Position numbers and translations under genes: made by a program
Shown: piece after piece, positions 15,553-24,467 of the stretch
How positions within the stretch are numbered: position 1 is the stretch's first letter
Layout of the letters: every line of letters starts with the position of its first letter
DNA from: Rhodococcus sp040643435
GTDB lineage: Bacteria > Actinomycetota > Actinomycetes > Mycobacteriales > Mycobacteriaceae
Direction of reading: 5' to 3'
Assembly (NCBI RefSeq): GCF_040643435.1
Contig: NZ_JBEYUH010000011.1
Location: 1-64,000 of the forward strand
Length of the DNA: 64,000 bases
Notes under the pieces: model-generated
Seen by the model: the letters and a program-made list of their open reading frames with translations, nothing else
Told to the model about the DNA's origin: nothing
Databases searched by the model: none

Positions 15553-17739
15553 GTGTCCGAAAGCGAAAACCCGGCAGTCCCCACCCCCGAGCCGTCGCCG
15601 CACCGGCCGCGGACCAATCAGGACTGGTGGCCGGAGCAACTGGACCTCACGGTGCTGCATCAGCATTCACCGCTGTCCAACCCGATGGAAACCGACTTCG
15701 ACTACTCGAAGGAGGTGGAGACACTCGACGTCGAAGCTCTCCGTCAGGATCTCATCGCCCTGATGACGGACTCGCAGGATTGGTGGCCCGCCGACTTCGG
15801 CCACTACGGCGGTCTTTTCATCCGGATGAGCTGGCATTCGGCCGGCACCTACCGCATCGCCGACGGTCGCGGCGGCGGCGGCAAGGGTGCGCAGCGCTTC
15901 GCCCCACTCAACAGCTGGCCCGACAATGTCAGCCTCGACAAGGCTCGTCGTCTGCTGTGGCCGATCAAGCAGAAGTACGGCCGTAAACTCTCGTGGGCCG
16001 ACCTTCTGGTCTTCGCCGGCAACTGCGCCTACGAGTCCATGGGCTTCAAGACGGTGGGCTTCGCGTTCGGCCGCGAGGACATCTGGGAGCCGGACGAGGT
16101 GTTCTGGGGTCCTGAGGACACCTGGCTCGGCGACGAGCGGTACGCGGGCGAACGCGAGCTCCAGGGTCCGTTCGGCGCGGTCCAGATGGGATTGATCTAC
16201 GTCAACCCCGAAGGCCCCAACGGCAATCCGGAGATCCTCGCGTCCGGTCGCGACATCCGTGAGACCTTCGCCCGGATGGCGATGAACGACGTCGAAACGG
16301 CCGCGCTCATCGTGGGCGGCCATACCGTCGGCAAGACACATGGTGCCGCCCCGGCGGACAATCTCGGCCCCGAACCCGAGGCTGCCCCGCTCGAACAGCA
16401 GGGTCTCGGGTGGAAGAACTCGTACGGCACCGGCGTCGGTGACGACACGATCACCAGCGGTCTCGAGGTGACGTGGACTCCGACTCCGACGAAGTGGGAC
16501 AACACCTTCCTCGAAACGCTCTATGCCTACGAGTGGGAGAAGACCAAGAGCCCGGCCGGAGCGTGGCAGTGGACGCCGAAGGACGGCGGGGGCGCCGGGA
16601 CGGTTCCCGATGCCCAGGATCCGTCGAAGAAACATGCGCCCGGCATGCTGACGAGCGATCTCGCCCTGCGCTACGACCCGATCTACGGCGAGATCACCCG
16701 TCGCTGGCTCGATCATCCCGAGGAACTCGAGCGTGAGTTCGCCAAGGCGTGGTTCAAGCTGCTGCACCGCGACATGGGCCCGATCTCCCGGTACCGCGGC
16801 CCGTGGATCCCGGAACCCGAGGTCTGGCAGGATCCGGTGCCCGAGGTCGACCACGACCTGATCGACGAGAGCGACATCGCATCGCTCAAGGACACGATCC
16901 TGGAGTCGGGGGCGACCGTTCCGCAGCTCGTCGCGGCGGCATGGGCGTCTGCGGCGAGCTTCCGCGGGACCGACAAGCGCGGCGGTGCCAACGGTGCGCG
17001 AGTACGACTCGAACCTCAGAAGAACTGGGAGGCCAACGAACCCGAGCAGCTCGCACAGGTTCTGCAGATCCTCGAGGGTATCCAGGAGCAGTTCAACAGT
17101 TCGGCGGGCGGGAACAAGAAGGTCTCGCTCGCGGACCTGATCGTGCTCGCCGGTAACGCTGCTGTGGAGAAGGCCGCCAAGGATGCCGGACACGACATCA
17201 CGGTGCCCTTCTCGCCGGGTCGCACGGATGCGTCACAGGAGTGGACGGACGTCGAGTCGTTCGCGGTGCTAGAGCCGAAGCACGACGGCTTCCGCAACTA
17301 CATCCGCGGTGGCGAGAAGCTTCCACCCGAGAAGTTGTTCCTCGAACGTGCCAATCTGCTGACGCTGACGGCACCCGAGATGACGGTGCTTCTCGGCGGA
17401 CTTCGAGCACTCGGCGCGAACCACGGTGGCAGCACGCACGGCGTCCTGACGGACCGCCCGCAGACGTTGACCAACGATTTCTTCGTCAACCTGCTCGACA
17501 TGGGGACCGAGTGGAAGGTCTCCCAGTCGACCGAAGGTGTCTACGAAGGGCGCGCGCGAGGAAGCGAAGATGTCAAGTACACCGCGACCGCCGTGGACCT
17601 CGTCTTCGGTGCGAACTCGCAGTTGCGGGCGCTGGCCGAGGTCTACGCGACCGACGACGCCGGCCCGAAGTTCGTCCGCGACTTCGTCGCGGCGTGGACG
17701 AAGGTCATGGATCTCGATCGCTTCGACCTGAAGAAGTAA
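15553..17739 (+). CDS. katG: Catalase-peroxidase KatG
   Basis: 728 residues, full length for the bifunctional haem enzyme that removes H2O2. Active-site residues are R91, W94 and H95 (RMSWHSAGTYR), and the proximal haem ligand is H257 (VGGHTVGKTHG). The Trp-Tyr-Met crosslink needed for catalase activity is complete: W94, Y216 (GLIYVNPEGPNG) and M242 (RMAMNDVETA). The equivalent of the isoniazid-resistance serine of M. tuberculosis is kept (TITSGLEVTW). The C-terminal half is the degenerate second peroxidase domain. GTG start directly after furA. A hairpin terminator follows. Confidence 0.97.
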   Translation: MSESENPAVPTPEPSPHRPRTNQDWWPEQLDLTVLHQHSPLSNPMETDFDYSKEVETLDVEALRQDLIALMTDSQDWWPADFGHYGGLFIRMSWHSAGTYRIADGRGGGGKGAQRFAPLNSWPDNVSLDKARRLLWPIKQKYGRKLSWADLLVFAGNCAYESMGFKTVGFAFGREDIWEPDEVFWGPEDTWLGDERYAGERELQGPFGAVQMGLIYVNPEGPNGNPEILASGRDIRETFARMAMNDVETAALIVGGHTVGKTHGAAPADNLGPEPEAAPLEQQGLGWKNSYGTGVGDDTITSGLEVTWTPTPTKWDNTFLETLYAYEWEKTKSPAGAWQWTPKDGGGAGTVPDAQDPSKKHAPGMLTSDLALRYDPIYGEITRRWLDHPEELEREFAKAWFKLLHRDMGPISRYRGPWIPEPEVWQDPVPEVDHDLIDESDIASLKDTILESGATVPQLVAAAWASAASFRGTDKRGGANGARVRLEPQKNWEANEPEQLAQVLQILEGIQEQFNSSAGGNKKVSLADLIVLAGNAAVEKAAKDAGHDITVPFSPGRTDASQEWTDVESFAVLEPKHDGFRNYIRGGEKLPPEKLFLERANLLTLTAPEMTVLLGGLRALGANHGGSTHGVLTDRPQTLTNDFFVNLLDMGTEWKVSQSTEGVYEGRARGSEDVKYTATAVDLVFGANSQLRALAEVYATDDAGPKFVRDFVAAWTKVMDLDRFDLKK

Positions 17740-17778
17740 CGCGTCGGCGGTCCACGACCGTATCCGACGCATCACCGG

Positions 17779-17806
17779 AGCCACCCGCCGTGATCGGCGG
17801 GTGGCT
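17779..17806 (+). terminator. Terminator after katG
   Basis: An 11-bp perfect stem (17779-17789 with 17796-17806) and a 6-nt loop, 40 bases after the katG stop. Confidence 0.7.
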
Positions 17807-17888
17807 TCGTCGGTTGCGGGGAAGGTCGTCGCCGGAGAACGGCCTGGACAACCAGGCTGCACACGGGTGTACCGTAGAAACGCAGCCT

Positions 17889-17904
17889 GGTGATATGTGT
17901 CACA
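17889..17904 (+). promoter_or_regulatory. CRP/GlxR-type site
   Basis: GGTGA-N6-TCACA differs in only one base from the TGTGA-N6-TCACA palindrome used by CRP-family regulators (GlxR in corynebacteria, Cmr/CRP in mycobacteria). It lies 72 bases before the start of the PASTA-like gene. Confidence 0.5.
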
Positions 17905-17975
17905 TTCCGCTCTCGGGGGGAGCAGATGCGACGAGGTCCGTATTCGAAGCACTCGTCTCCTCCGGAGGCCGCCCC

Positions 17976-18311
17976 ATGCGCAGATCCCTCATCTCGACGG
18001 CATGCGTCGCCGCACTACTGTCCCCCGTTCCCCTGACCGTCGCGCTCGCCGGCACCGCCGCGGCACAGACCGACATCTCCGTCGTGGGAATGTCGGACGA
18101 CCAGGCCGAGAAGGTTCTCTCCGAGGCGGGCGTTCCCTACGTCATCCTGAATCGCTCCGGTAGCACCATGCAGAACTGCGTCGTCACCGAGCAACGCGAC
18201 CGTGGTTACGACGTCGTGACCGAGCGGGAGTGGGACTCCGACGACGACGAGTGGGTGACGACGGAAACCGAGGTCTGGCGGGGAGTCGCGCTCGTCGTCG
18301 TCTGCGACTGA
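17976..18311 (+). CDS. Small secreted PASTA-like protein
   Basis: 111 residues. A Sec signal peptide (about 1-31, hydrophobic core followed by AGTAAAQ) leads to a mature chain of about 80 residues. The segment VVGMSDDQAEKVLSEAGVPYVIL resembles one PASTA repeat, the fold that binds peptidoglycan or beta-lactams in PknB and PBPs, followed by an acidic stretch and two cysteines that could pair. The true start is the ATG with GGAGG seven bases upstream, not the long frame through katG. Single gene with its own CRP-like site. Function is not established; a role at the cell wall is inference. Confidence 0.75.
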   Translation: MRRSLISTACVAALLSPVPLTVALAGTAAAQTDISVVGMSDDQAEKVLSEAGVPYVILNRSGSTMQNCVVTEQRDRGYDVVTEREWDSDDDEWVTTETEVWRGVALVVVCD

Positions 18312-18318
18312 CGGTCCG

Positions 18319-21300
18319 CTAATCCCAGAAAACCCGCTCGACGACCGCCCGCGCGCGACGTGTCACGCGCAGGTAGTGGTCGAGAAATTCCGAGGCGTCC
18401 TCACCCCGCCAACCCGTCACACGCGCAACCGCTTCGAGCAACCGGCCCGGGCCGGGGAGCTGATCGGTCGGTTTGCCGCGCACGAGCACGAGACAGTTCC
18501 GCGCATCCGTGGCGGTGATCCACGCCGCCCGCAGGAGCTCGACGTCGGGTGCGCTGAGCAGCTCGGCAGCACCGATGGCGTCCAGCGCCTCGAGCGTCGA
18601 GGTGGTGCGCAGCGCCGGGAGTCCGTATGCGTGCCTGAGCTGCAGCAGCTGCACGGTCCACTCGATATCGGCGAGTCCACCCCGGCCGAGCTTGGTGTGG
18701 GTGGCCGGATCGGCTCCGCGGGGCAGTCGCTCGGAGTCCACACGTGCCTTGATGCGCCGGATCTCGCGCACGGACTCCTGGGAGATTCCCCCTTCGGGAT
18801 ACCGCACGCTGTCGATCATGTGCAGGAAGCGGGTGCCGAGTTCGCGATCTCCCGCGACGGCGTGTGCCCGCAGCAGCGCCTGCACTTCCCACACCTCGGC
18901 CCACTGCGTGTAGTAAGCCCGATAGGAGGCAAACGTCCGCACGATCGGACCGCTGCGACCTTCCGGACGCAGATCCAGATCGACCTCGAGCGGCGGATCG
19001 GTGCTCGGCGCTCCGAGCAGCCGGCGCACCTGTTCGGCGATACTGGTGGCCCACTTGACCGCCTCGGTCTCGTCGGCACCCGGCAGCGGATCGCACACGA
19101 AGAGCACGTCCGCGTCGGATCCGTATCCGAGCTCGCCTCCCCCGAGCCTGCCCATCCCGATCACCGCGATACGGGCCGGCGCCGGTCCGCGGGACTGCTC
19201 CGAGGCACGGATCACCGCGTCGAGAGCGGCTTCGAGAACCCCGGCCCACACCGAGGACAACGCCCGGCACACCTGCGGCACGTCGAGCATCCCCAGGATG
19301 TCGGCGCTCGCGATCCTCGCGAGTTCGGCTCGGCGGAGCGAACGGGCGGCGGCGATCGCACGCGTGGGATCGGGATGGCGTGACGACGAGACGACGAGAG
19401 CACGCGCCACCTCGGGCGGATTCGCCTCGAGCAACCTCGGTCCCGTCGATGCGTCCGCGTACAGCCGGATCACTTCGGGGGACTTCACGAGCAGGTCGGC
19501 GACGTACGCGGAGGAACCGAGGACCATCATGAGCCTCTCGGCCACCGCCGGCTCGTCGCGCAGGACCCGAAGGAACCAGACGGTGTCGTAGAGCGCATCG
19601 GACAGTCGCCGATAGGCAAGCAGGCCGGCGTCGGGATCGGTCGTCTCACCGAGATATTCGAGCAACTGCGGAAGCAGCAACGCCTGGATGCGCGCCTTGC
19701 GGGAGGCGCCGCCGGACAAAGCCGCCAGGTGTTCCATCGCGTGCCGCGGTGCGCTGTAGCCGAGCGCCGCGAGCTGGCGGACTGCCGCGTCGGGTGACAG
19801 GCGTAGCGCTTCCTTGTCGAGTTTGCTCACCGAGTCGAGCAGCGGCCGGTAGAACAGCCGCGCGTGCAGCTTGCGGATCCGCGACGAGTTGCGCTTGATC
19901 TCCGATTCGAGGACGCCGAGCGCATCCTTGCGCCCGTCCGGCCGCATATGGGCCGCGCGGGCGAGCCAGCGCAGTGCCTCCCGGTCCTCGGGTGGCGGCA
20001 GAGTGTGGGTGCGCTTGAGCCGCTGCAGTTGCAGCCGGTGTTCGAGCAGACGCAGGAATTCGTAGGACGCACGCATGTTCGCCGCGTCGTCGCGCCCCAC
20101 ATACCCGCCGTCGGCGAGCGCACACAATGCTTCCACCGTGTTGGGCACCCGGAGCGACTCGTCGACGCGGCCGTGCACGAGTTGCAGCAACTGCACGGCG
20201 AACTCGACGTCGCGGAGACTGCCGCGCCCGAGCTTGAGTTCGCGCTCGCGTAGTTCGGGAGGCACCATCTCCTCGACCCGCCGGCGCATCGCCTGCACGT
20301 CGGGCACGAAGTCCTCGCGCTCGGAGGCCGTCCACACCATCGGACTCAGTGCCTCGACATAGCGCCGGCCGAGGTCGAGATCGCCGGTCATCGGCCGCGC
20401 CTTGAGCAGCGCCTGGAACTCCCAGGTCTTGGCCCATCGGTGGTAGTACGCGACGTGGGATTCGAGGGTGCGGACGAGTTCGCCGCGTTTACCTTCCGGG
20501 CGCAGCGCCGCATCGACCTCGAAGAAGGCCGACGACCCGATGCGCATCATCTCGCCGGCGATGCGGCTCGCTCGGGCGTCCGCGGGTTCGGCGACGAACA
20601 CGACGTCCACGTCGCTGACGTAGTTCAGTTCACGCGCACCGCACTTGCCCATGGCGATCACTGCGAGATCGACCGGGCAGGGTCCCTCCGGAATCACGGT
20701 CGCCACAGCCACGGCGAGCGCCGCGGTCAACGCGGCGTCGGCGAGATCGGCGAGCAGGGCACCGATTTCGAGATAGGGCACGACCGGTTCGTTCTCGACG
20801 ACGGCGGCGAGGTCGGCGGCCGCGATCAGCATGAGCTGGTCGCGGTAGGTGGTCCGCAGCGCAGCGACGGCGTGCGGACCGACGAGCCCGGCCCGGTGAA
20901 TCAACCGTCCGGGACGCCCGTCGGGTTCGGGTTCGGCGTCGACGCTGTCGAGCATGCGCACAGTGAAGGTGTGCTTGTCGGGCAGTGTCCCCGGGCCCGC
21001 GAGCATCTTCCAGCGATCGGGATTGGCCACGACGTGGTCGCCGAGCGCAGACGATGCTCCGAACAGGCCGAACAACCGGCCTCGCAGACCGGTGTCCGAG
21101 CGCAGCGCCGAGTCGAGTTCCGTCCAGTCGTCACCGAGCGAGTCGGCCAGTCGCGCGAGGGTGCGCAAGGCCAGGTCGGCGTTCGGGGCACGGGAGAGCG
21201 CCCACAGCAGTTCGACACTGCCGGCGTCGGTCCATCCGAGTCGAGCGAGTTCGGCGGGCGCGGTCGGCTCGACCAGGCCGAGCCGACCGGGGCCGGGAAC

Positions 21301-21330
21301 TACCGAACGTGCGCTGGGCGGTCTCACCAC
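18319..21330 (-). CDS. glnE: Bifunctional glutamine synthetase adenylyltransferase/adenylyl-removing enzyme
   Basis: 1003 residues. Adenylylates and deadenylylates GlnA1 according to nitrogen status. Two nucleotidyltransferase domains are visible: one near residues 223-246 (GKCGARELNYVSDVDVVF) and one near 718-742 (GMGRLGGGELGYGSDADVLF), each with the G-x-S-D-x-D metal site, joined by helical regulatory segments. GTG at 21330 gives the family N-terminus (GRLGLVEP about 15 residues in). It starts 14 bases after the glnA2 stop, so it is co-transcribed with glnA2, although its target tyrosine is in GlnA1. Confidence 0.95.
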   Translation of the reverse strand: MVRPPSARSVVPGPGRLGLVEPTAPAELARLGWTDAGSVELLWALSRAPNADLALRTLARLADSLGDDWTELDSALRSDTGLRGRLFGLFGASSALGDHVVANPDRWKMLAGPGTLPDKHTFTVRMLDSVDAEPEPDGRPGRLIHRAGLVGPHAVAALRTTYRDQLMLIAAADLAAVVENEPVVPYLEIGALLADLADAALTAALAVAVATVIPEGPCPVDLAVIAMGKCGARELNYVSDVDVVFVAEPADARASRIAGEMMRIGSSAFFEVDAALRPEGKRGELVRTLESHVAYYHRWAKTWEFQALLKARPMTGDLDLGRRYVEALSPMVWTASEREDFVPDVQAMRRRVEEMVPPELRERELKLGRGSLRDVEFAVQLLQLVHGRVDESLRVPNTVEALCALADGGYVGRDDAANMRASYEFLRLLEHRLQLQRLKRTHTLPPPEDREALRWLARAAHMRPDGRKDALGVLESEIKRNSSRIRKLHARLFYRPLLDSVSKLDKEALRLSPDAAVRQLAALGYSAPRHAMEHLAALSGGASRKARIQALLLPQLLEYLGETTDPDAGLLAYRRLSDALYDTVWFLRVLRDEPAVAERLMMVLGSSAYVADLLVKSPEVIRLYADASTGPRLLEANPPEVARALVVSSSRHPDPTRAIAAARSLRRAELARIASADILGMLDVPQVCRALSSVWAGVLEAALDAVIRASEQSRGPAPARIAVIGMGRLGGGELGYGSDADVLFVCDPLPGADETEAVKWATSIAEQVRRLLGAPSTDPPLEVDLDLRPEGRSGPIVRTFASYRAYYTQWAEVWEVQALLRAHAVAGDRELGTRFLHMIDSVRYPEGGISQESVREIRRIKARVDSERLPRGADPATHTKLGRGGLADIEWTVQLLQLRHAYGLPALRTTSTLEALDAIGAAELLSAPDVELLRAAWITATDARNCLVLVRGKPTDQLPGPGRLLEAVARVTGWRGEDASEFLDHYLRVTRRARAVVERVFWD

Positions 21331-21344
21331 GCTTCCATCGTCGC

Positions 21345-22682
21345 TTACAGCCCCAGGTACTGCTCGAGTTCGAACGGGGTGACCTGGCTGCGGTAGTTCT
21401 CCCACTCCCGCCACTTGTTGCGCAGGAAGTAGTCGAAAACGTGCTCACCGAGGGTTTCGGCGACGAGTTCGGACTTCTCCATCTCGCGCAGCGCGATGTC
21501 GAGATCGGTGGGCAGTTCGCGGTAACCCATCGCCCGGCGCTCGGCCGAGGTCAGCGACCACACGTCGTCCTCGGCCTCGGGTGCCAGCTCGTAGCCCTTC
21601 TCGATACCGCGCAGACCGGCGGCGAGCAGCACAGCGAAGGTCAGATAGGGGTTGCACGCCGAGTCGGGGGTGCGGATCTCCACGCGCCGCGAGGACGCCT
21701 TGTTCGGCGTGTACATCGGCACTCGCACGAGTGCGGATCGGTTCGACGGCCCCCAGCACGCGGCGGTGGGCGCCTCTCCCCCGTGCACCAGGCGCTTGTA
21801 CGAGTTGACCCACTGGTTGGTGACAGCACTGATCTCGTTGGAGTGCTCGAGGACGCCGGCGATGAACGCCTTGCCCGTCGCCGAGAGCTGCAGCGGATCG
21901 TCGGGGTCGTGGAAGGCGTTGGTCTCGCCCTCGAACAGCGACATGTGGGTGTGCATCGCCGAGCCCGCATAGTCGCGGAAGGGCTTGGGCATGAAAGTGG
22001 CCCGCACGCCTTCCTGCATGGCGATCTCCTTGACCACATAGCGGAAGGTCATGACGTTGTCGGCCATCGAGAGCGCATCGGCGTAACGCAGGTCGATCTC
22101 CTGCTGACCCGGCGCGGTCTCGTGATGGCTGAACTCGACGGAGATACCCATCGATTCGAGGGCGTCGATTGCGTGGCGCCGGAAGTGGGGAGCCGAGCGG
22201 TGCACCGACTGGTCGAAGTAGCCGCCGATGTCGGCGGGTACCGGGGCGCCCCCTTCGGGGCCGTCCTCGACGAGGAAGAACTCGATCTCCGGATGCACGT
22301 AGCAGCTGAAGCCGAGATCGGAGGCCTTGTTGAGCTGACGTCGCAGCACGTGGCGGGGATCGGCCCAGCTCGGGGTGCCGCCGGGCATCGTGATGTCGCA
22401 GAACATCCGAGCCGAGTACTGGTGTCCCCGGTCGTCGACCCAGGGCAGCACCTGGAAGGTCGTGGCGTCTGGGCGCGCGACCATGTCGGCTTCGGAGATC
22501 CGGGAGAACCCCTCGATGGCCGAGCCGTCGAATCCGATGCCTTCTTCGAAAGCCCCTTCGAGTTCGGCCGGCGCGATCGCCACCGACTTGAGGGTGCCGA
22601 CGACGTCGGTGAACCACAGACGCACGAACCGAATGTCGCGCTCTTCGAGGGTGCGGAGCACGAACTCCTTCTGGCGATCCAT
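21345..22682 (-). CDS. glnA2: Glutamine synthetase GlnA2 (type I-alpha, not adenylylated)
   Basis: 445 residues, close to the 446 of M. tuberculosis GlnA2. It keeps GS signatures such as FTDVVGTLKSVAIAP, FMPKPFRDYAGSAMHTHMS and NRSALVRVP. In the position of the adenylylation tyrosine of GlnA1 it has tryptophan (EDDVWSLTSAE), so GlnE should not modify it. The MDRQKEFVL start at 22682 matches orthologues; an upstream in-frame ATG adds six residues. Lies upstream of glnE in one operon. Its role is probably secondary or specialised relative to GlnA1. Confidence 0.95.
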   Translation of the reverse strand: MDRQKEFVLRTLEERDIRFVRLWFTDVVGTLKSVAIAPAELEGAFEEGIGFDGSAIEGFSRISEADMVARPDATTFQVLPWVDDRGHQYSARMFCDITMPGGTPSWADPRHVLRRQLNKASDLGFSCYVHPEIEFFLVEDGPEGGAPVPADIGGYFDQSVHRSAPHFRRHAIDALESMGISVEFSHHETAPGQQEIDLRYADALSMADNVMTFRYVVKEIAMQEGVRATFMPKPFRDYAGSAMHTHMSLFEGETNAFHDPDDPLQLSATGKAFIAGVLEHSNEISAVTNQWVNSYKRLVHGGEAPTAACWGPSNRSALVRVPMYTPNKASSRRVEIRTPDSACNPYLTFAVLLAAGLRGIEKGYELAPEAEDDVWSLTSAERRAMGYRELPTDLDIALREMEKSELVAETLGEHVFDYFLRNKWREWENYRSQVTPFELEQYLGL

Positions 22683-22705
22683 ACCCGCGAGACTAGGCAC
22701 TAACC

Positions 22706-22721
22706 GTTAATTCCGTGTTAC
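22706..22721 (-). promoter_or_regulatory. Possible weaker GlnR site upstream of glnA2
   Basis: On the minus strand GTAAC-N6-TTAAC fits AC-N9-AC and matches the first GlnR half-site exactly and the second in three of five bases. It ends 23 bases before the glnA2 start, which implies a very short leader. Confidence 0.35.
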
Positions 22722-22763
22722 ATCGGCAGGCTCGTCCGATGGCGTGTCGCTCACAGCTGTCGC

Positions 22764-24317
22764 CTAGCGGCAGTAAGGATCGCCGGTGGGGACCGCGAGA
22801 TCGACGAGATAGCTGGTCACAGCGGTGTCCACGCACTCGTTCCCGTCCAGCACGACGGTGTGCTGAGTTCCCTCGAAGGTCACCAGAATACCGCCGAGCG
22901 CGTCGGCGAGTTCGACCCCCGCGTCGTACGGAGTCGCGGGATCGCCGGTCGTCGACACCACGAGGACGGGCGGCAGGTCGCGCACGTCGGGAGTATGCGG
23001 GTCACCGGTGGCCGGGACCGGCCAGAAGGCACACACGTCCAGCGCAGAAGCTCCGGTTCCGCGACCGTCGTCGAGGAAGGGTGCGGCCACGCGGAATCGT
23101 GTGTCGAGTTCGTCGGCGAGCGCACGGTCCGTCACCGGCTGGTCGTCGACGCAACGGATCGCATTGAAGGCGTCGGTGATGTTGCTGTAGGTGCCGTCCT
23201 CGTCGCGCCCTTCGTAAAGGTCGGCAAGTCGCAGCAGGGTGTCGCCCGTGCCGCTGCTCGCCAGCGATTCCAGCCCGCCTCGCAGGGAACCCCACAGGCT
23301 CGGCGAGTACAACCCCTGCTGCACGCCGGTAATCGCGTCGCCGTGGCTCAACCTACGCGGGTCGGTGGTGGGGGCCGGCGCCTCGATCAGCGGATCGACC
23401 AGCTCGCGGAACCGAGCGGCTGCCCTCGCCGGGTCGTCCCCGAGCGGGCAACCGTCGTACTGCGCGCAGTACGCGGCGAACTCGTCGAACGCCTTCTGGA
23501 AGCCTTCTGCCTGCAGGATGATCTCCTCGACCGGGTCCTGCTCCGGATCGATCGCGCCGTCGAGCACCATCGCCCGCACCCGTCCGGGGAAGGCCTCTGC
23601 ATAGAGGGTGCCCAGGCGGGTTCCGTACGAGTAACCGAGATAGTTCAGCGCGTCGTCGCCGAGGACGCCGCGGAGGATGTCCATGTCCTGCACGACCTCA
23701 CGCGTCCCGACGTGAGCGAGGACGTCGACCCCGGTGCGCTCGGCGCACAGTTGCGCGTATTCGCGATTGCGCTTCTCCGTCGCTGCGATGCCCTCGGGAC
23801 TCGTGTCCCCGTCGTCGAATGCCCGGTCGGCGTCGGCCTCCGCGTCCGTGCGGCACCGGACGGCCGGTTCGGACGCCCCGACTCCCCTGGGGTCGAATCC
23901 GACGACGTCGAACCGGTCACCGATGGTCGTTCCGTCGGCGGTGAGCGCCGTGGCCAGCCCTGAGGCACCCGGCCCGCCCGGGTTGACCAGGAGCGAGCCG
24001 ATCCGGTCCTCGCTCGCCGGCATCCGCGAGACGGCGAGGGTGATCACCTCCCCGTCCGGGTCGGCGTAGTCGAGCGGCACCGTGATGCGGGCGCACTGCG
24101 CCCCGTTTCGGTCGAGATAGGGACCGTCGATGCCGTATCCGCTGCACGACTCCCACGCGACGCTCTGCCCGTAGAACTGTTCGAGCCCGGGCACGACCCC
24201 CACCGTCGAGGGCCCGGATTCGTCAGCGGTGGAATCACCGCACCCTGCGAGCACGACCGCGGTCGCGATCACGGGGACGGACAGACGGCGCAGACGCGTA
24301 CGAGCAGGCAGGGGCAC
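22764..24317 (-). CDS. Secreted alpha/beta-hydrolase lipoprotein, Hip1/CaeA-like peptidase
   Basis: 517 residues. Lipoprotein signal with lipobox LAGC (C26), then an alpha/beta-hydrolase fold: oxyanion region NPGGPGASG (112-120) and nucleophile S230 in GYSYGT, with a C-terminal TAP-like domain carrying the catalytic Asp and His. Homologous to the neighbouring mycobacterial genes Rv2223c and Rv2224c (Hip1/CaeA), cell-wall serine proteases in the same place beside glnA2. Only one copy is present here. Several cysteines suggest disulfides. It probably cleaves peptides or exported proteins at the envelope; the substrate cannot be read from sequence. GTG start. Confidence 0.88.
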   Translation of the reverse strand: MPLPARTRLRRLSVPVIATAVVLAGCGDSTADESGPSTVGVVPGLEQFYGQSVAWESCSGYGIDGPYLDRNGAQCARITVPLDYADPDGEVITLAVSRMPASEDRIGSLLVNPGGPGASGLATALTADGTTIGDRFDVVGFDPRGVGASEPAVRCRTDAEADADRAFDDGDTSPEGIAATEKRNREYAQLCAERTGVDVLAHVGTREVVQDMDILRGVLGDDALNYLGYSYGTRLGTLYAEAFPGRVRAMVLDGAIDPEQDPVEEIILQAEGFQKAFDEFAAYCAQYDGCPLGDDPARAAARFRELVDPLIEAPAPTTDPRRLSHGDAITGVQQGLYSPSLWGSLRGGLESLASSGTGDTLLRLADLYEGRDEDGTYSNITDAFNAIRCVDDQPVTDRALADELDTRFRVAAPFLDDGRGTGASALDVCAFWPVPATGDPHTPDVRDLPPVLVVSTTGDPATPYDAGVELADALGGILVTFEGTQHTVVLDGNECVDTAVTSYLVDLAVPTGDPYCR

Positions 24318-24467
24318 GTCTCGATCGTCCCACGCGCACCGAAGAGGCTTGCGATGTGACCAATTGCACTGCTAGGCGCACTTCTACAGCCAGACGGGGG
24401 TGGCAGACTGAGACAGTCATCACCCGACCCGGGGACCCCGAGGGCCTCGAGGAAGAAAGGGACAGTG

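Noticed and set aside
16261..16410. Suspected loss of the KatG Met of the Trp-Tyr-Met crosslink, since the text EQQGLGW replaces EQMGLGW of M. tuberculosis
   Set aside because: Counting back 15 residues from the haem-ligand His shows that the crosslinked Met is in RMAMNDVET and is conserved; the Gln is elsewhere.
15667..17193. 508-codon minus-strand frame opposite katG
   Set aside because: Long antisense frames are common in high-GC DNA; katG has every catalytic residue and the antisense product has no recognisable domain.
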